Shown: in pieces, positions 34,051 to 43,345 of the stretch | Numbering within the stretch: position 1 is the stretch's first letter | Layout: the number at the start of each line of letters is the position of its first letter | DNA from: Pseudomonadota bacterium | GTDB lineage: Bacteria > Pseudomonadota > Gammaproteobacteria > Steroidobacterales > Steroidobacteraceae | Reading direction: 5' to 3' | DNA: 64,000 bases | Assembly (NCBI GenBank): GCA_023428645.1 | Contig: JAEYXD010000211.1 | Span: 1-64,000, forward strand | The notes under the pieces: generated by a model | The model's database searches: none | What the model was told of the DNA's origin: nothing | The model's input: only the letters and a program-made list of their open reading frames with translations | Made by a program: the position numbers and the translations under genes

Positions 34051-35259
34051 ATGGTCGATGAGGTAGGAGCTGCACCGACGAAAGTTGGCCTCGTGCTGCC
34101 GGGCGGTGGCGCGCGGGCGGCTTATCAAGTCGGCGTCCTGCGAGCGATCGCCGATCTGTTGCCGTCCCGGGCCACGAATCCATTCCCCGTCGTCACCGGC
34201 ACCTCGGCCGGCGCCGTGAACGCGACGGCGATCGCCGTCCATGCCGAGCGCTTTCGGGTCGCGGTCGGCAATCTCGAACGTGTGTGGCGCAATTTCCAGG
34301 TCGGTCAGGTATTCCGCTCCGATACGCGGAGCATGTTGCGCTCCGGCCTGCATTGGGTGCTCGCGATGATGTCCGGCGGCTGGTTGCTGCCGCCCCCGAA
34401 ATCCCTGTTCGACAACTCGCCGCTTCGCGAGCTGCTCGCGGAACAGTTCGATTTCTCGAACGTGCGGCGCGCGATCGAAGACGGCCACTTGGACGCGCTC
34501 GCGATGTCCGCGGCCGGATACATCAGCGCTCGCTCGATCGCCTTCTTCGAAGCAAAGCCAGGCACGCAGCCGTGGGTGCGCATGCGCCGCGCGGGCCAGC
34601 CGACGCAGCTCACGCTCGATCATCTGATGGCGAGCGTCGCCGTGCCGTTCCTGTTTCCGCCCGTGTTGATGGGCGAGGAGTACTACGGCGACGGTGCCAT
34701 GCGCGAGGCGAACCCGTTCAGCGCCGCCATTCACCTGGGCGCGGAGCGTCTGCTCGTCATCGGTACGCGCAACGAATCGCGGCCGCCGGCCGCGGTTCCG
34801 CCACTGTGTCCCACCTTTGGTCAAATCTTCGGCTACATGCTCGATTCGCTGTTCAGCGACGGCCTGTATTCGGATCTCGAACGGCTCACGCAGTTGAACG
34901 ACATCGTCGCGAAGGTCGGGCCGATCAGCGCGGAGGGCGCGCGCCTCAAGCGCATCGATATGCTCGTGATCGTGCCGAGCCGCGACCTTTCCGAAATCGC
35001 CCGTCATCACGTCGCGTCCTTGCCGCGCGCGCTGCGCGTGCTGTTGCGGACGATGGGCGCGCTGAACACCGGTGGCGGTCAGCTGATGAGCTATCTCCTG
35101 TTCCAGGATACGTACACGCGCGAGCTCATCGCGCTCGGCTACCAGGATGCGATGCGCCGTTCCGACGATTTGCTCGCCTTCCTCGGCGGCTTCACGATTG
35201 CCGCGACCGGTGCGACCGGCACCTACCGCCGCGTACGCGACGAGGCTTCGACTACGTAA
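34051..35259 (+). CDS. Patatin-like phospholipase
   Basis: A 402-residue lipid acyl hydrolase with the Ser-Asp dyad: oxyanion loop GGGARAAY (18-25), nucleophile Ser52 in GTSAG, and Asp214 in GDGAMRE. No signal peptide, so cytoplasmic or membrane-associated. Such proteins hydrolyse phospholipids; the exact substrate is unknown. The last eight bases overlap the convergent mgtE gene. Confidence 0.92.
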   Translation: MVDEVGAAPTKVGLVLPGGGARAAYQVGVLRAIADLLPSRATNPFPVVTGTSAGAVNATAIAVHAERFRVAVGNLERVWRNFQVGQVFRSDTRSMLRSGLHWVLAMMSGGWLLPPPKSLFDNSPLRELLAEQFDFSNVRRAIEDGHLDALAMSAAGYISARSIAFFEAKPGTQPWVRMRRAGQPTQLTLDHLMASVAVPFLFPPVLMGEEYYGDGAMREANPFSAAIHLGAERLLVIGTRNESRPPAAVPPLCPTFGQIFGYMLDSLFSDGLYSDLERLTQLNDIVAKVGPISAEGARLKRIDMLVIVPSRDLSEIARHHVASLPRALRVLLRTMGALNTGGGQLMSYLLFQDTYTRELIALGYQDAMRRSDDLLAFLGGFTIAATGATGTYRRVRDEASTT

Positions 35260-36607
35260 GAAAAATCGTGCCGAGGCCGAGGAGGGACGCGAATCCGACG
35301 GTATCGGTGACCGTCGTGAGCACGACGCCGCCGGCGAGCGCAGGATCGATGCCGAGGCGTTTCAGGATGAGCGGAACGCCGACGCCCGCCAGCGCGGCCG
35401 CGAGCAGGTTGATGACCAGCGCGGCGAAGATGATGCCGCCGATCTTCCAGTCTTCGAACCACACGCCCGCCGCGAGCGCGACGAACGTCGCGAGCAACGT
35501 GCCGTTCAGGCAGCCGACCAGGATTTCGCGGACGAGCAGCCAGCGCGCGTTGCCTTGTTCGATCTGGCCGAGCGCGAGGCCCCGAATGATCAGTACCAGC
35601 GTCTGACTGCCCGCGATGCCGCCCATGCTCGCGACGATCGGCATGAGGACGGCGAGCGCGACCACCTTCTCGATCGTACCTTCGAAGATTCCGACGACGT
35701 TCGCCGCGAGAAACGCGGTCGCGAGATTCACGCCTAGCCAGACTGCGCGCCGGCGTGCGCTCGTGAGCACGCCGGCGAACATGTCTTCATCGTCGCCGAG
35801 GCCGGCCATGCTCATCACGGAGTGATCGGCCTCCTCGCGAATGACGTCGACGACGTCGTCGATCGTGATACGGCCGAGCAGCTTGCCGTCCTTGCCGACG
35901 ACGGCGGCGGACACGAGGTCGCGATCCTCGAACAGCTTCGCCACTTCGCGCGCGGGCGTTTCGGGCGAGATGCCCTCGACGGCCGAATCCATCAGCTCGC
36001 CGACCATCTTTTCGGGATCTTCGGTCACGAGCCGCGTGAGGTCGACGCCACCGAGATATTGGTCGTGTCGGTTGACGACGAAGAGGCGGTCGGTGCGCTC
36101 GGGCAGTTCGCCGCGCATGCGGCAATAGCGCAGCACCACTTCGATCGTGACGTCCGGGCGCACGGTGACCGCGTCCAGATTCATGAGGCCGCCCGCGCTG
36201 TCCTCCTCGAACGCGAGCACCGCGGACAGCCGTTCGCGGTCCTGCGCATCCATCGAATGCATCACGCGCTCGTTGAGCGTTTCGGGCAGATCGCCGATCA
36301 GGTCGGCGAGGTCGTCGACCTCCATGCCTTCCGTCGCCGCGATCAGCTCCTCCGCGTCCATGCCGCCGATCAGCTCGGCACGGACTTCGTCGTTCAGCTC
36401 GATCAGCACGTCGCCCTCGAGCTCGGGTTCGACGAACTCCCACACGATCTCGCGCTTTGCTGGTGGGAGCGACTCGATCAACGAGGCGATCTCGGCCGGG
36501 TGCAACGAATTGATCATGCGCTGCCCATGACGCATGGTCCCCTGCTCGAGCACGCTGCGCAGCGCGCTCAGCCTGGTCGTTTTTGCGTTGGGGGTATCCG
36601 TCTTCAT
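35252..36607 (-). CDS. mgtE: Magnesium transporter MgtE
   Basis: A 451-residue Mg2+ channel. The order is a cytoplasmic N-domain of helical repeats (LHPAEIASLIESLPP; LADLIGDLPE), two CBS domains (RLFVVNRHDQYLGGVDL; AAVVGKDGKLLGRITIDDVVD), then five membrane helices with the conserved pore segment AGSQTLVLIIRGLALG. Mg2+ binding to the N and CBS domains closes the channel in known homologues. ATG 36607 starts the protein; a 12-codon upstream extension is unsupported. It follows rapZ after 48 bases. Confidence 0.95.
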   Translation of the reverse strand: MKTDTPNAKTTRLSALRSVLEQGTMRHGQRMINSLHPAEIASLIESLPPAKREIVWEFVEPELEGDVLIELNDEVRAELIGGMDAEELIAATEGMEVDDLADLIGDLPETLNERVMHSMDAQDRERLSAVLAFEEDSAGGLMNLDAVTVRPDVTIEVVLRYCRMRGELPERTDRLFVVNRHDQYLGGVDLTRLVTEDPEKMVGELMDSAVEGISPETPAREVAKLFEDRDLVSAAVVGKDGKLLGRITIDDVVDVIREEADHSVMSMAGLGDDEDMFAGVLTSARRRAVWLGVNLATAFLAANVVGIFEGTIEKVVALAVLMPIVASMGGIAGSQTLVLIIRGLALGQIEQGNARWLLVREILVGCLNGTLLATFVALAAGVWFEDWKIGGIIFAALVINLLAAALAGVGVPLILKRLGIDPALAGGVVLTTVTDTVGFASLLGLGTIFLT

Positions 36608-36655
36608 GCCGCGCACCGCCGCGAAGTGGCGCGCAGTGTACATAACAGACGGCGT

Positions 36656-37537
36656 TTAGCGATTGTGGGCTTGCGGCTCTTGACCGACGACCTGATGACG
36701 CGTCAGCACCTGCGGATAGCGTGCGCTGAAGTGTCGGGCGAGGCGCTCGACCAGATACACGGATCGATGCTGGCCGCCGGTGCAGCCGATCGCGATCGTG
36801 AGATAGCTGCGATTCGAGGCGATGAATTCGGGAATCCAGTGATCGAGGAAGCCCGCGAGATCCTGGAACATGCGTTCGACCTGCTCGTGGCGTTCCAGAT
36901 ACTCGATTACCTGGGCGTCGCGCCCGGTGAATTTTGCAAGCCCCGGCTCCCAGTAGGGGTTAGGCAGACTCCGGACGTCGAACACGAAATCGGCGTCGTC
37001 CGGCACGCCGTGCCGATACGCGAACGATTCGAACAGGATCGACATGCGGCCCTCGGCGCGGCCGCGGACGCGCTGGCGGATCAGCTCGCGTAATTCATGC
37101 ACGCTCGCGCGCGTCGTGTCGATGATGAGATCCGCCGCGTCGGCAATCGGCTCGAGCAGCTCGCGCTCCTGCTTCAGCGCGTCCGTGAGGCCCAGGCCGT
37201 CGCGGCTGAGCGGATGACGGCGCCGCGTCTCCGAGTAGCGCTTCAGCAGCGCATGCTCGTCCGCGCGCAGGAAGATCAGCTCGCACCGGACGCCGCTGCG
37301 CTTCAATTCGTCGACGAGCTTCGGGACGGAGGCGATCTCCGCGGCTCGATTGCGTGCATCGACGCCGACGGCCGTGTGCCGGTAGGTCGATTCATCGGAG
37401 CGTACCGTGTGCGAAATGAACATCGGCAAGAGGCCCGCGGGAATGTTGTCCACGCAGTAGAAATCGAGGTCCTCGAGCATGTGCAGCGCGACGCTCTTAC
37501 CGGAGCCGGATAGACCGCTGATGATGACGAGGCGCAT
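36656..37537 (-). CDS. rapZ: RNase adapter protein RapZ
   Basis: A 293-residue P-loop protein with GLSGSGKS (8-15) at the N-terminus, DFYCVDNIPAGLL, and the C-terminal region IGCTGGQHRSVYLVERLA that binds glucosamine 6-phosphate and small RNAs in E. coli. RapZ directs RNase E to GlmZ and so tunes amino-sugar and cell-wall precursor supply. It sits downstream of rpoN-hpf as usual, but the ptsN (and hprK) gene that normally lies between hpf and rapZ is absent. Confidence 0.95.
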   Translation of the reverse strand: MRLVIISGLSGSGKSVALHMLEDLDFYCVDNIPAGLLPMFISHTVRSDESTYRHTAVGVDARNRAAEIASVPKLVDELKRSGVRCELIFLRADEHALLKRYSETRRRHPLSRDGLGLTDALKQERELLEPIADAADLIIDTTRASVHELRELIRQRVRGRAEGRMSILFESFAYRHGVPDDADFVFDVRSLPNPYWEPGLAKFTGRDAQVIEYLERHEQVERMFQDLAGFLDHWIPEFIASNRSYLTIAIGCTGGQHRSVYLVERLARHFSARYPQVLTRHQVVGQEPQAHNR

Positions 37538-37667
37538 AGGGGAACACGGATTTCGAGTCGGGCACGGCGAGCCGGAGCGCTGGCGGCGCTCCGTGCTTCG
37601 ATCTTAGGACGGAACCGGGCGCATTCGCACGCGATATCTGCGGCGATCGTGTGGCGGCGTACGACCG

Positions 37668-37693
37668 CGGCGGGCGTTGCGATCCGCCCGCCG
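37668..37693 (-). other. 9-bp hairpin between hpf and rapZ
   Basis: CGGCGGGCG and CGCCCGCCG enclose an eight-base loop, and a second stem (GGAGCGC/GCGCTCC) lies nearby at about 37573-37591. They fill the 175-base gap where ptsN would be expected. Transcript attenuation or processing between hpf and rapZ is possible. Confidence 0.45.
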
Positions 37694-37712
37694 GGAGCCG
37701 CCATGGCTCACG

Positions 37713-38033
37713 TCAAGATGGGCGGCCCTTCTGGGCTTCGAAAGCGTGATGGTCGCCACGCTTTTCCTTGTGCTTCTTCACGCGGCGGTCGAGCTTGTCG
37801 GCAAGCGCATCGATGGCGGCGTACATATCGGGCTCGACGGCGTCCGCATACACGGTGGCGCCGCAGAGCAGGACGGTGGCTTCGGCTTTGTGGCGCAGCT
37901 TTTCGACGGTCAGGATGCAGTGAACGTCTATGACCCTGTCGGAGTGTCGGAGGAGGCGGTCCAGTTTCTTTTCGACGTAGCTCTTGAGCGGGTATGTGAC
38001 ATCGACATGGTGACCAGTGACGTTCAATTGCAT
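37713..38033 (-). CDS. hpf: Short ribosome hibernation-promoting factor
   Basis: A 106-residue protein, the short HPF form that binds the ribosomal A/P sites in stationary phase. MQLNVTGHHVDVTYPLKSYV and the basic ...DKLDRRVKKHKEKRGDHH end are typical. GGAGG lies eight bases upstream of ATG 38033, which decides against an in-frame ATG at 38048. It lies 32 bases downstream of rpoN, the standard location. Confidence 0.95.
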   Translation of the reverse strand: MQLNVTGHHVDVTYPLKSYVEKKLDRLLRHSDRVIDVHCILTVEKLRHKAEATVLLCGATVYADAVEPDMYAAIDALADKLDRRVKKHKEKRGDHHAFEAQKGRPS

Positions 38034-38065
38034 GGTGCGCGCCTCCATGAATGGTTAGGGAGCCG

Positions 38066-39517
38066 TCATCTCACTGGAACTCTCTTGCGCTCGCTAGAAG
38101 GGGGAATACCGAGTGCTTCGCGGTACTTCGCCACCGTGCGACGTGCGACTTGCACGCCCTCCTGCGACAAAATTTCGGCGATACGGCTGTCCGACAAGGG
38201 TTTGTCGGGCTCTTCCGCGGCGACCAATTTGCGAATCTTGGCGCGAATCGCCGTCGATGACATTTCGGTGCCATCGCTCGCGGCGACGTGACTGGAGAAG
38301 AAGTAACGAAACTCGAACACGCCGCGGTGGGTGTGCATGTACTTGTTCGTCGTCACGCGCGAGATCGTCGATTCGTGCATCTGCACGGCTTCGGCGACGT
38401 CCTTCAAGATCATCGGCTGCATGTACTCGTCGCCGTTCTCGAGGAATGCCGACTGCCGCTGCACGATGCAGCGGGCGACCTTCAGCAGCGTATCGTTGCG
38501 GATCTCGAGGCTGCGGATCAGCCAGCGCGCCTCCTGCAGCTGCGTGCGCAACATCGCGTGATCCGAAGAACGGCCGATCAAGCCGGCATAACTCTGATTC
38601 ACGCGAATGCGCGGCAGGCTGGCGGGATTGATCTCCACCGCCCAGCCGCGCTCGGTTCTGCGCACGAACACGTCGGGGACGATGTATTCGGCGGGCACGG
38701 AATGCACGCTCGATCCCGGCCGCGGCTGGCACGCGCGTACGAGCGCGAGCGCATGGTCCATCTCTTCGTCGGAAACTCGCAGTTGACGGCGCAGCAGCGC
38801 GTATTGCTGATCAGCGACTTGATCCAAGTAGCTGGCGGCGATCAGCAGTGCCGTTTCACGGCCTGGGGTGTCCGGGTCCAATTGGCGCAGCTGCAGCTGA
38901 ATGCATTCGCTCACGGAGCGCGCGCCGACGCCGGCTGGATCCATCGCCTGCACGTGCCGCAGCACCCGCTCGACTTCCTCGACCGTCGCGACGATTTCCG
39001 GCTGCAGGTTGCGAGCGATCTCGTCGAGCGGCTCGATGACGTAGCCGTCGTCGTTGATCGCGTCGATGATCGCGGCGCCGATGCGCATGCCGCGTTCGTC
39101 GAGACGCGACATCTCCAGCTGCCAAGTCAGATGCTCCTGCAGCGTTTCGCCCTTGGAATCGGAAAACTCGTGCGAGTGCTCGTCATCGCCGGACCACGGC
39201 GCTTCCGACGGCCCGGCGGTCTGGTTGTCGCTCCAGTCGGGGTCGTCGATGAGATCGACTTCTTGCTCACGATCCGCGGAGTCGCTGGTCGTTTCGTTCG
39301 CCGTCGTGGCTTCGAACTGCGGCTCGAGCGCCGCCTCGCCGGTTTCGAGCGCGCCGGTCTCGTCCTCGGACTCGAGCATCACGTTCGTCTCGAGTGCTTC
39401 GCGAATCTGGGCTTGCAGCTCGAGAACTGGCAATTGCAGCAGCCGGATGGCCTGTTGCAGCTGCGGCGTCATCGTGAGCTGCTGGCCGAGTTTGAGCTGC
39501 AGGGCGGGTTTGAGCAT
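38066..39517 (-). CDS. rpoN: RNA polymerase sigma-54 factor
   Basis: A 483-residue alternative sigma factor. Region I is Gln/Leu-rich (LKLGQQLTMTPQLQQAIRLL), region II is acidic (39-160 approx.), followed by the core-binding domain, the HTH at VAEAVQMHESTISRVTTNKY, and the RpoN box ARRTVAKYREAL near the C-terminus, which reads the -24 element. Activity requires enhancer-binding AAA+ activators. It is downstream of lptCAB and followed by hpf. Confidence 0.97.
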   Translation of the reverse strand: MLKPALQLKLGQQLTMTPQLQQAIRLLQLPVLELQAQIREALETNVMLESEDETGALETGEAALEPQFEATTANETTSDSADREQEVDLIDDPDWSDNQTAGPSEAPWSGDDEHSHEFSDSKGETLQEHLTWQLEMSRLDERGMRIGAAIIDAINDDGYVIEPLDEIARNLQPEIVATVEEVERVLRHVQAMDPAGVGARSVSECIQLQLRQLDPDTPGRETALLIAASYLDQVADQQYALLRRQLRVSDEEMDHALALVRACQPRPGSSVHSVPAEYIVPDVFVRRTERGWAVEINPASLPRIRVNQSYAGLIGRSSDHAMLRTQLQEARWLIRSLEIRNDTLLKVARCIVQRQSAFLENGDEYMQPMILKDVAEAVQMHESTISRVTTNKYMHTHRGVFEFRYFFSSHVAASDGTEMSSTAIRAKIRKLVAAEEPDKPLSDSRIAEILSQEGVQVARRTVAKYREALGIPPSSERKRVPVR

Positions 39518-39605
39518 TCGTCTCGATGGTTCGCGAAGAAACTACGACGCGCGCACGCGAGGTGCGAATTTCAGGTGATCTGTGCAGCTTTCGCGCAGGT
39601 GCAAG

Positions 39606-40331
39606 TCACAGTCTGAAATCCTGGCCCAAGTACACCTCACGGACCTCCTGATTGGCAAGGATCTCGTCCGCGGTGCCCGAAGCGATCACCGAACCCCCGC
39701 TGACGATGTATGCGCGGCCGCAAATTCCGAGGGTTTCCCTGACATTGTGGTCCGTAATCAATACGCCGATATTCCGGGCACTTAGGTGCCGGATGATGCG
39801 CTGAATGTCGAGTACGGAGATGGGGTCGACGCCCGCGAACGGCTCGTCCAGCAGCATGAATTGCGGCTCTGCCGCAAGGGCGCGGGCGATCTCGACACGA
39901 CGTCGCTCGCCGCCCGACAGACTTTGCCCGAGGCTGTTACGAATGTGACCGATGTGGAGCTCCTCCAGCAGCTCCTCGAGCAGCTGCCCGCGGCGGTCCC
40001 GGCTGAGCGCATGGCGCGTTTCCAGGATGGCGCGGATGTTGTCCTCGACCGTGAGCTTGCGAAACACCGACGCTTCCTGCGGCAGATAGCCGAGCCCGAG
40101 CTGCGCGCGGCGGTGCACCGGCATCCGCGTCAAATCGTGATCGTCCAGCATGATCGTGCCGTCGTCGCACGGCACCAGCCCGACGATCATGTAGAAGGCC
40201 GTCGTCTTGCCCGCCCCGTTCGGTCCAAGCAAGCCGACGACCTCGCCACTAGCGACTTCGATGGACAGGTTCTTGACGACCTGGCGCGAGCGATAACGCT
40301 TGGCAAGCCCGGTAACGACCAAGCGACTCAT
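39606..40331 (-). CDS. lptB: LPS export ABC transporter ATPase LptB
   Basis: A 241-residue nucleotide-binding protein that powers LPS extraction with LptFG. Walker A GPNGAGKTT (36-44), LPQEASVFRKLTVEDNI (Q-loop), signature SLSGGERRRVEIARALA, Walker B FMLLDEPFAGVDP. Its start overlaps the lptA stop by four bases (ATGA), a sign of translational coupling. Confidence 0.97.
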   Translation of the reverse strand: MSRLVVTGLAKRYRSRQVVKNLSIEVASGEVVGLLGPNGAGKTTAFYMIVGLVPCDDGTIMLDDHDLTRMPVHRRAQLGLGYLPQEASVFRKLTVEDNIRAILETRHALSRDRRGQLLEELLEELHIGHIRNSLGQSLSGGERRRVEIARALAAEPQFMLLDEPFAGVDPISVLDIQRIIRHLSARNIGVLITDHNVRETLGICGRAYIVSGGSVIASGTADEILANQEVREVYLGQDFRL

Positions 40332-40975
40332 GATCCGTCGCTCTCGGGGGTCGGCGCGGTGGACCCGCCGCGATGCTTCAACGTCGCCCCTGGGCGCGGC
40401 TGAACGGTGATGTTGACTCTGCCTTGTTCCTTGCCCTCCGGATTCACCACGACGCGCTCGTCGCGGACGTAGTACACGACGACGGCGCCCTTGAATTCAT
40501 TGCCGCCGTAACTGAACCACACGTCGTTCGACATCCGCACGATGCCGCGCCTGAAGTCGTAGTCGATCTGGCCGGCACGGCCGTGAATTCTCATCGGCTC
40601 GGGCACATTGCGCTGCTCGAACGTCGCCGGCGAGCCTTTCACGGTCCCGTTCACGATCTCGCCGTTGACGACCTGGGCGACCGCCGTGTCCGCCCGCAAA
40701 TCGGCATCCGCCGTCTGCACGTGCACGTTGCGATCGAAGGTCCAGCGGCTGTTGTCGCTCTGGGACGCGCCTTGCGCCATCGCGGTGTCCGCGGTGATGA
40801 GCATCGGCCCTTGGGAGATGCGAACGTTGCCGCGGAAGTGGTGCTCGTCCTTCCGCATGTCGATCTCGGAGTAGTCGAACCCGATCGACATCTCCTGATC
40901 GCCGAGCTCGAGCTCGGCCGCTTGCAGCGATGACGCGGCGATGATCGCGAGCGCTGCGAGCCGCATTCGCGTCAT
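40328..40975 (-). CDS. lptA: LPS periplasmic bridge protein LptA
   Basis: A 215-residue secreted protein. Signal peptide MTRMRLAALAIIAASSLQAA, then the beta-jellyroll OstA-like domain (FDYSEIDMRKDEHHFRGNV; MLITADTAMAQ). LptA polymers bridge inner and outer membranes for LPS transit. The start shares one base with the lptC stop (TGATG). The C-terminal tail is Pro/Thr-rich (GGSTAPTPESDGS). Confidence 0.93.
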   Translation of the reverse strand: MTRMRLAALAIIAASSLQAAELELGDQEMSIGFDYSEIDMRKDEHHFRGNVRISQGPMLITADTAMAQGASQSDNSRWTFDRNVHVQTADADLRADTAVAQVVNGEIVNGTVKGSPATFEQRNVPEPMRIHGRAGQIDYDFRRGIVRMSNDVWFSYGGNEFKGAVVVYYVRDERVVVNPEGKEQGRVNITVQPRPGATLKHRGGSTAPTPESDGS

Positions 40976-41526
40976 CAGCCGCGCTCCGAGCGGCCGCGCA
41001 CGGATTCGAGCTTCACTTTCTCCGTGTTGAGATCGGCTTCGAAGCGTTGCACGGTCATGTCCAGTTTGCCGAAGTGGATGTTCACCGGCGAGGTGGTCGT
41101 ATAGGCCACTTGTGTTTGGGTATCGACCGTGAGCGCGTTCGTGCGCAGGTAGGTCGGCGTCTTCGCATCGATCGGGCGCAAATGCACGTCGCCGCGAAAT
41201 TCGATGATCTGCGAGTTCGGCGGAATCGTCGCCTCGCGCGCCGTCAGCATCCACTGCCGCTCGCGCGTGCGCAGGAAATCGACATGGACGGTCGTGAGGA
41301 CGATGCTCGAGCCCGCGCTCGCCTGATCGATGCGGTCGGCGCGCAGCCGCAGTCCGGGCAGGCCGTCCTCCTCGGTTTGCGTGACGACGGCGTCGCGCAG
41401 GAAATAACTAGGCGCGCGCTCGCTCTCGCTGAGGGTGACCTGGGAGGCATCGCGGCGCACGAGTGCCCCGTACCCTGCGACGAGGGCGGCGAGCAACGCG
41501 GCAATCGAGATCCAACGCCAGTTCAT
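40975..41526 (-). CDS. lptC: LPS export protein LptC
   Basis: A 183-residue bitopic protein. One N-terminal helix (WRWISIAALLAALVAGYGAL) anchors it in the inner membrane; the periplasmic part (LRADRIDQASAGSSIVLTTV; IEFRGDVHLRP) has the LptC fold that passes LPS from LptBFG to LptA. It lies 12 bases after kdsC and overlaps lptA by one base. Confidence 0.92.
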   Translation of the reverse strand: MNWRWISIAALLAALVAGYGALVRRDASQVTLSESERAPSYFLRDAVVTQTEEDGLPGLRLRADRIDQASAGSSIVLTTVHVDFLRTRERQWMLTAREATIPPNSQIIEFRGDVHLRPIDAKTPTYLRTNALTVDTQTQVAYTTTSPVNIHFGKLDMTVQRFEADLNTEKVKLESVRGRSERG

Positions 41527-41538
41527 GGTCGCTTCGGC

Positions 41539-42036
41539 TCAAGTTCCCTGCTGGCTTTCGAGGATGAGGTCGCAGACCTCGCGCACGGCCCCCTGACCAC
41601 CCATCGCCTGCGTGATGAAGTGAGCGCGCGATTTGACGCTCGCGTGCGCGTCGGCGACCGTGATCGCGAGCCGTGCGACATCGAAGAGCGGCAGGTCGGG
41701 AACGTCGTCGCCCATCGTCGCGACCGCTTGCGGCCCGAGCCCGAGGATGTCGAGCAGCTCGCGCAATGCGCTGAGCTTGTCGTCGATCCCTTGCCGCACC
41801 CACGTGACGCCGAGCTCGCTCATGCGCCGCTCGACCGCGCGCGAGGAGCGCCCCGAGATCACCGCGACCTGGATGCCGGCGCGCACGAGCTGCACGATGC
41901 CGGCGCCGTCGCGGACGTGAAAGCACTTGAGTTCCTCGCCTTTCGAGGAGAAATACAGGCGCCCGTCGGTCAGCACGCCGTCGACATCGAGGACGAGGAG
42001 GCGGACGTCGCGCGCGCGTTCGATCAGCGTATCCAT
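41539..42036 (-). CDS. kdsC: 3-deoxy-D-manno-octulosonate 8-phosphate phosphatase
   Basis: A 165-residue HAD phosphatase that releases Kdo from Kdo-8-phosphate. Motif I LDVDGVLTDG (Asp17, Asp19), motif II VISGRSS, the basic motif with Lys in GIDDKLSAL, and motif IV MGDDVPDLPLF. No cap domain, as expected for KdsC. Its ATG directly follows the TAG of kdsD. It supplies Kdo for the LPS that the adjacent lpt genes export. Confidence 0.96.
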   Translation of the reverse strand: MDTLIERARDVRLLVLDVDGVLTDGRLYFSSKGEELKCFHVRDGAGIVQLVRAGIQVAVISGRSSRAVERRMSELGVTWVRQGIDDKLSALRELLDILGLGPQAVATMGDDVPDLPLFDVARLAITVADAHASVKSRAHFITQAMGGQGAVREVCDLILESQQGT

Positions 42037-43017
42037 CTACATGACACCGGCGCGCAGCAGATCGTGCACGTTCAAGGCGCCGACGAGGACTCCAGCCTCA
42101 TCGATGACCGGCAGCGCCGTGATGCGGCTCGTTTCCATGATATGCACCGCCTCCGCCGCCAGCATCCGCGGGCGAATCGTCTTGGGGTGCGGCGTCATCA
42201 CGTCCGTCATCGGCTGGTCGGGATCGAAGCGCTTGTCGAGGACACGGCGCAAATCACCGTCCGTGAAAATGCCGATGACGCGCCGCTCGGCATCGACGAC
42301 CGTCGTCATGCCGAGCCCTTTGCGGCTCATCTCCAACAACCCGTCGCGCAGCTTCGTCGCGGGGCTCACGGCGGGCAATTGCTCGCCCGTTCGCATCACG
42401 TCGGCGACGTGCAGCAGCAAGCGGCGCCCGAGGCTCCCGCCCGGATGCGACCGCGCGAAATCTTCCTCGGTGAAGCCGCGCGCATCGAGCAGCGCGACGG
42501 CGAGCGCATCGCCCATCGCGAGCATCGCCGTCGTGCTCGCGGTCGGCGCGAGATTCAACGGGCAGGCTTCCTTGGGGACGCTGACGTCGAGCACGACATC
42601 CGCGGTGCGCCCGAGCGTCGATTGCGGCTTGCCCGTCATGGCGATGAGCCCGACGTGCATGCGCTTGATGACCGGCAGCAGCGCGACGAGCTCGGCGGTT
42701 TCGCCGGAATTCGACAGGGCGAGGATTACGTCGGCGGGCGCGATCATGCCGATGTCGCCATGGCTCGCCTCGGCCGCATGCAGGAAGAACGCGGGAGTAC
42801 CGGTGCTCGCGAGCGTAGCGGCGATCTTGTCGCCGATGTGCCCGGACTTGCCCATGCCGGTCACGACGACGCGGCCCGTGCAGTCGTAGATCAAACGACA
42901 TGCGGCGACGAAGCGATCGTCGATATGATTCGCGAGCGCGGCCACCGCGGCGGACTCGATCGCGAGTACCTCGCGGGCGCGAGACATCACCTTGGCTGCA
43001 AGCAATTCCGCTCTCAT
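42037..43017 (-). CDS. kdsD: D-arabinose-5-phosphate isomerase
   Basis: A 326-residue SIS-CBS protein making the Kdo precursor arabinose 5-phosphate from ribulose 5-phosphate. The SIS domain holds VVVTGMGKSGHIGDKIAATL, EASHGDIGM and LSNSGETAEL; two CBS domains follow (VVDAERRVIGIFTDGDLRR; ALPVIDEAGVLVGALNV). ATG 43017 gives about 20 residues before LAIE, as in E. coli; ATG 42987 is a possible shorter start. The divergent gap to ibaG is 91 bases. Confidence 0.94.
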   Translation of the reverse strand: MRAELLAAKVMSRAREVLAIESAAVAALANHIDDRFVAACRLIYDCTGRVVVTGMGKSGHIGDKIAATLASTGTPAFFLHAAEASHGDIGMIAPADVILALSNSGETAELVALLPVIKRMHVGLIAMTGKPQSTLGRTADVVLDVSVPKEACPLNLAPTASTTAMLAMGDALAVALLDARGFTEEDFARSHPGGSLGRRLLLHVADVMRTGEQLPAVSPATKLRDGLLEMSRKGLGMTTVVDAERRVIGIFTDGDLRRVLDKRFDPDQPMTDVMTPHPKTIRPRMLAAEAVHIMETSRITALPVIDEAGVLVGALNVHDLLRAGVM

Positions 43018-43108
43018 GGCCGCGCATGATACCGCGTTAAGATGCTCATCCGGCCACAATTCGGCCACATTCGCCTCCGAAGATTTCACCACTGGATCTG
43101 TACCCCTC

Positions 43109-43345
43109 ATGAACGCGAACGAAGTACGTCAATTGATCGAGACCGGCTTGCCCGGCGCGCAAGTCCAAGTGATGTCGGATGACGATACGCATTTCGAAGC
43201 GATCATCGTCGCACCGCAATTCGCGGGAAAGCGCATGATCCAGCGGCACCAGCTCGTCTACGCGACGCTCGGGGCGCTCATGGGCCGCGAGATTCACGCG
43301 CTCAGCATGCAGGCGTACGCACCCGACGAAGCACGTCCGCAATAA
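43109..43345 (+). CDS. ibaG: BolA/IbaG family protein
   Basis: A 78-residue protein with the BolA fold: LIETGLPGAQVQVMSDDDTHFEAIIVAPQF, a conserved His in KRMIQRHQLVYATLG, and a C-terminal helix-strand. IbaG-type proteins act with monothiol glutaredoxins in Fe-S and stress pathways. It sits immediately before murA, as ibaG does in E. coli. The last codons and stop are tandemly duplicated (43329-43364). Confidence 0.92.
   Translation: MNANEVRQLIETGLPGAQVQVMSDDDTHFEAIIVAPQFAGKRMIQRHQLVYATLGALMGREIHALSMQAYAPDEARPQ

Noticed and set aside
41047..43029. A 660-codon plus-strand frame opposite lptC, kdsC and kdsD
   Set aside because: Three well-supported genes lie on the other strand with overlapping starts and stops; the frame is compositional.
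43018..43110. Longer KdsD starting at 43110
   Set aside because: The extra residues are atypical and would run into the ibaG start on the other strand; family length fits 43017.
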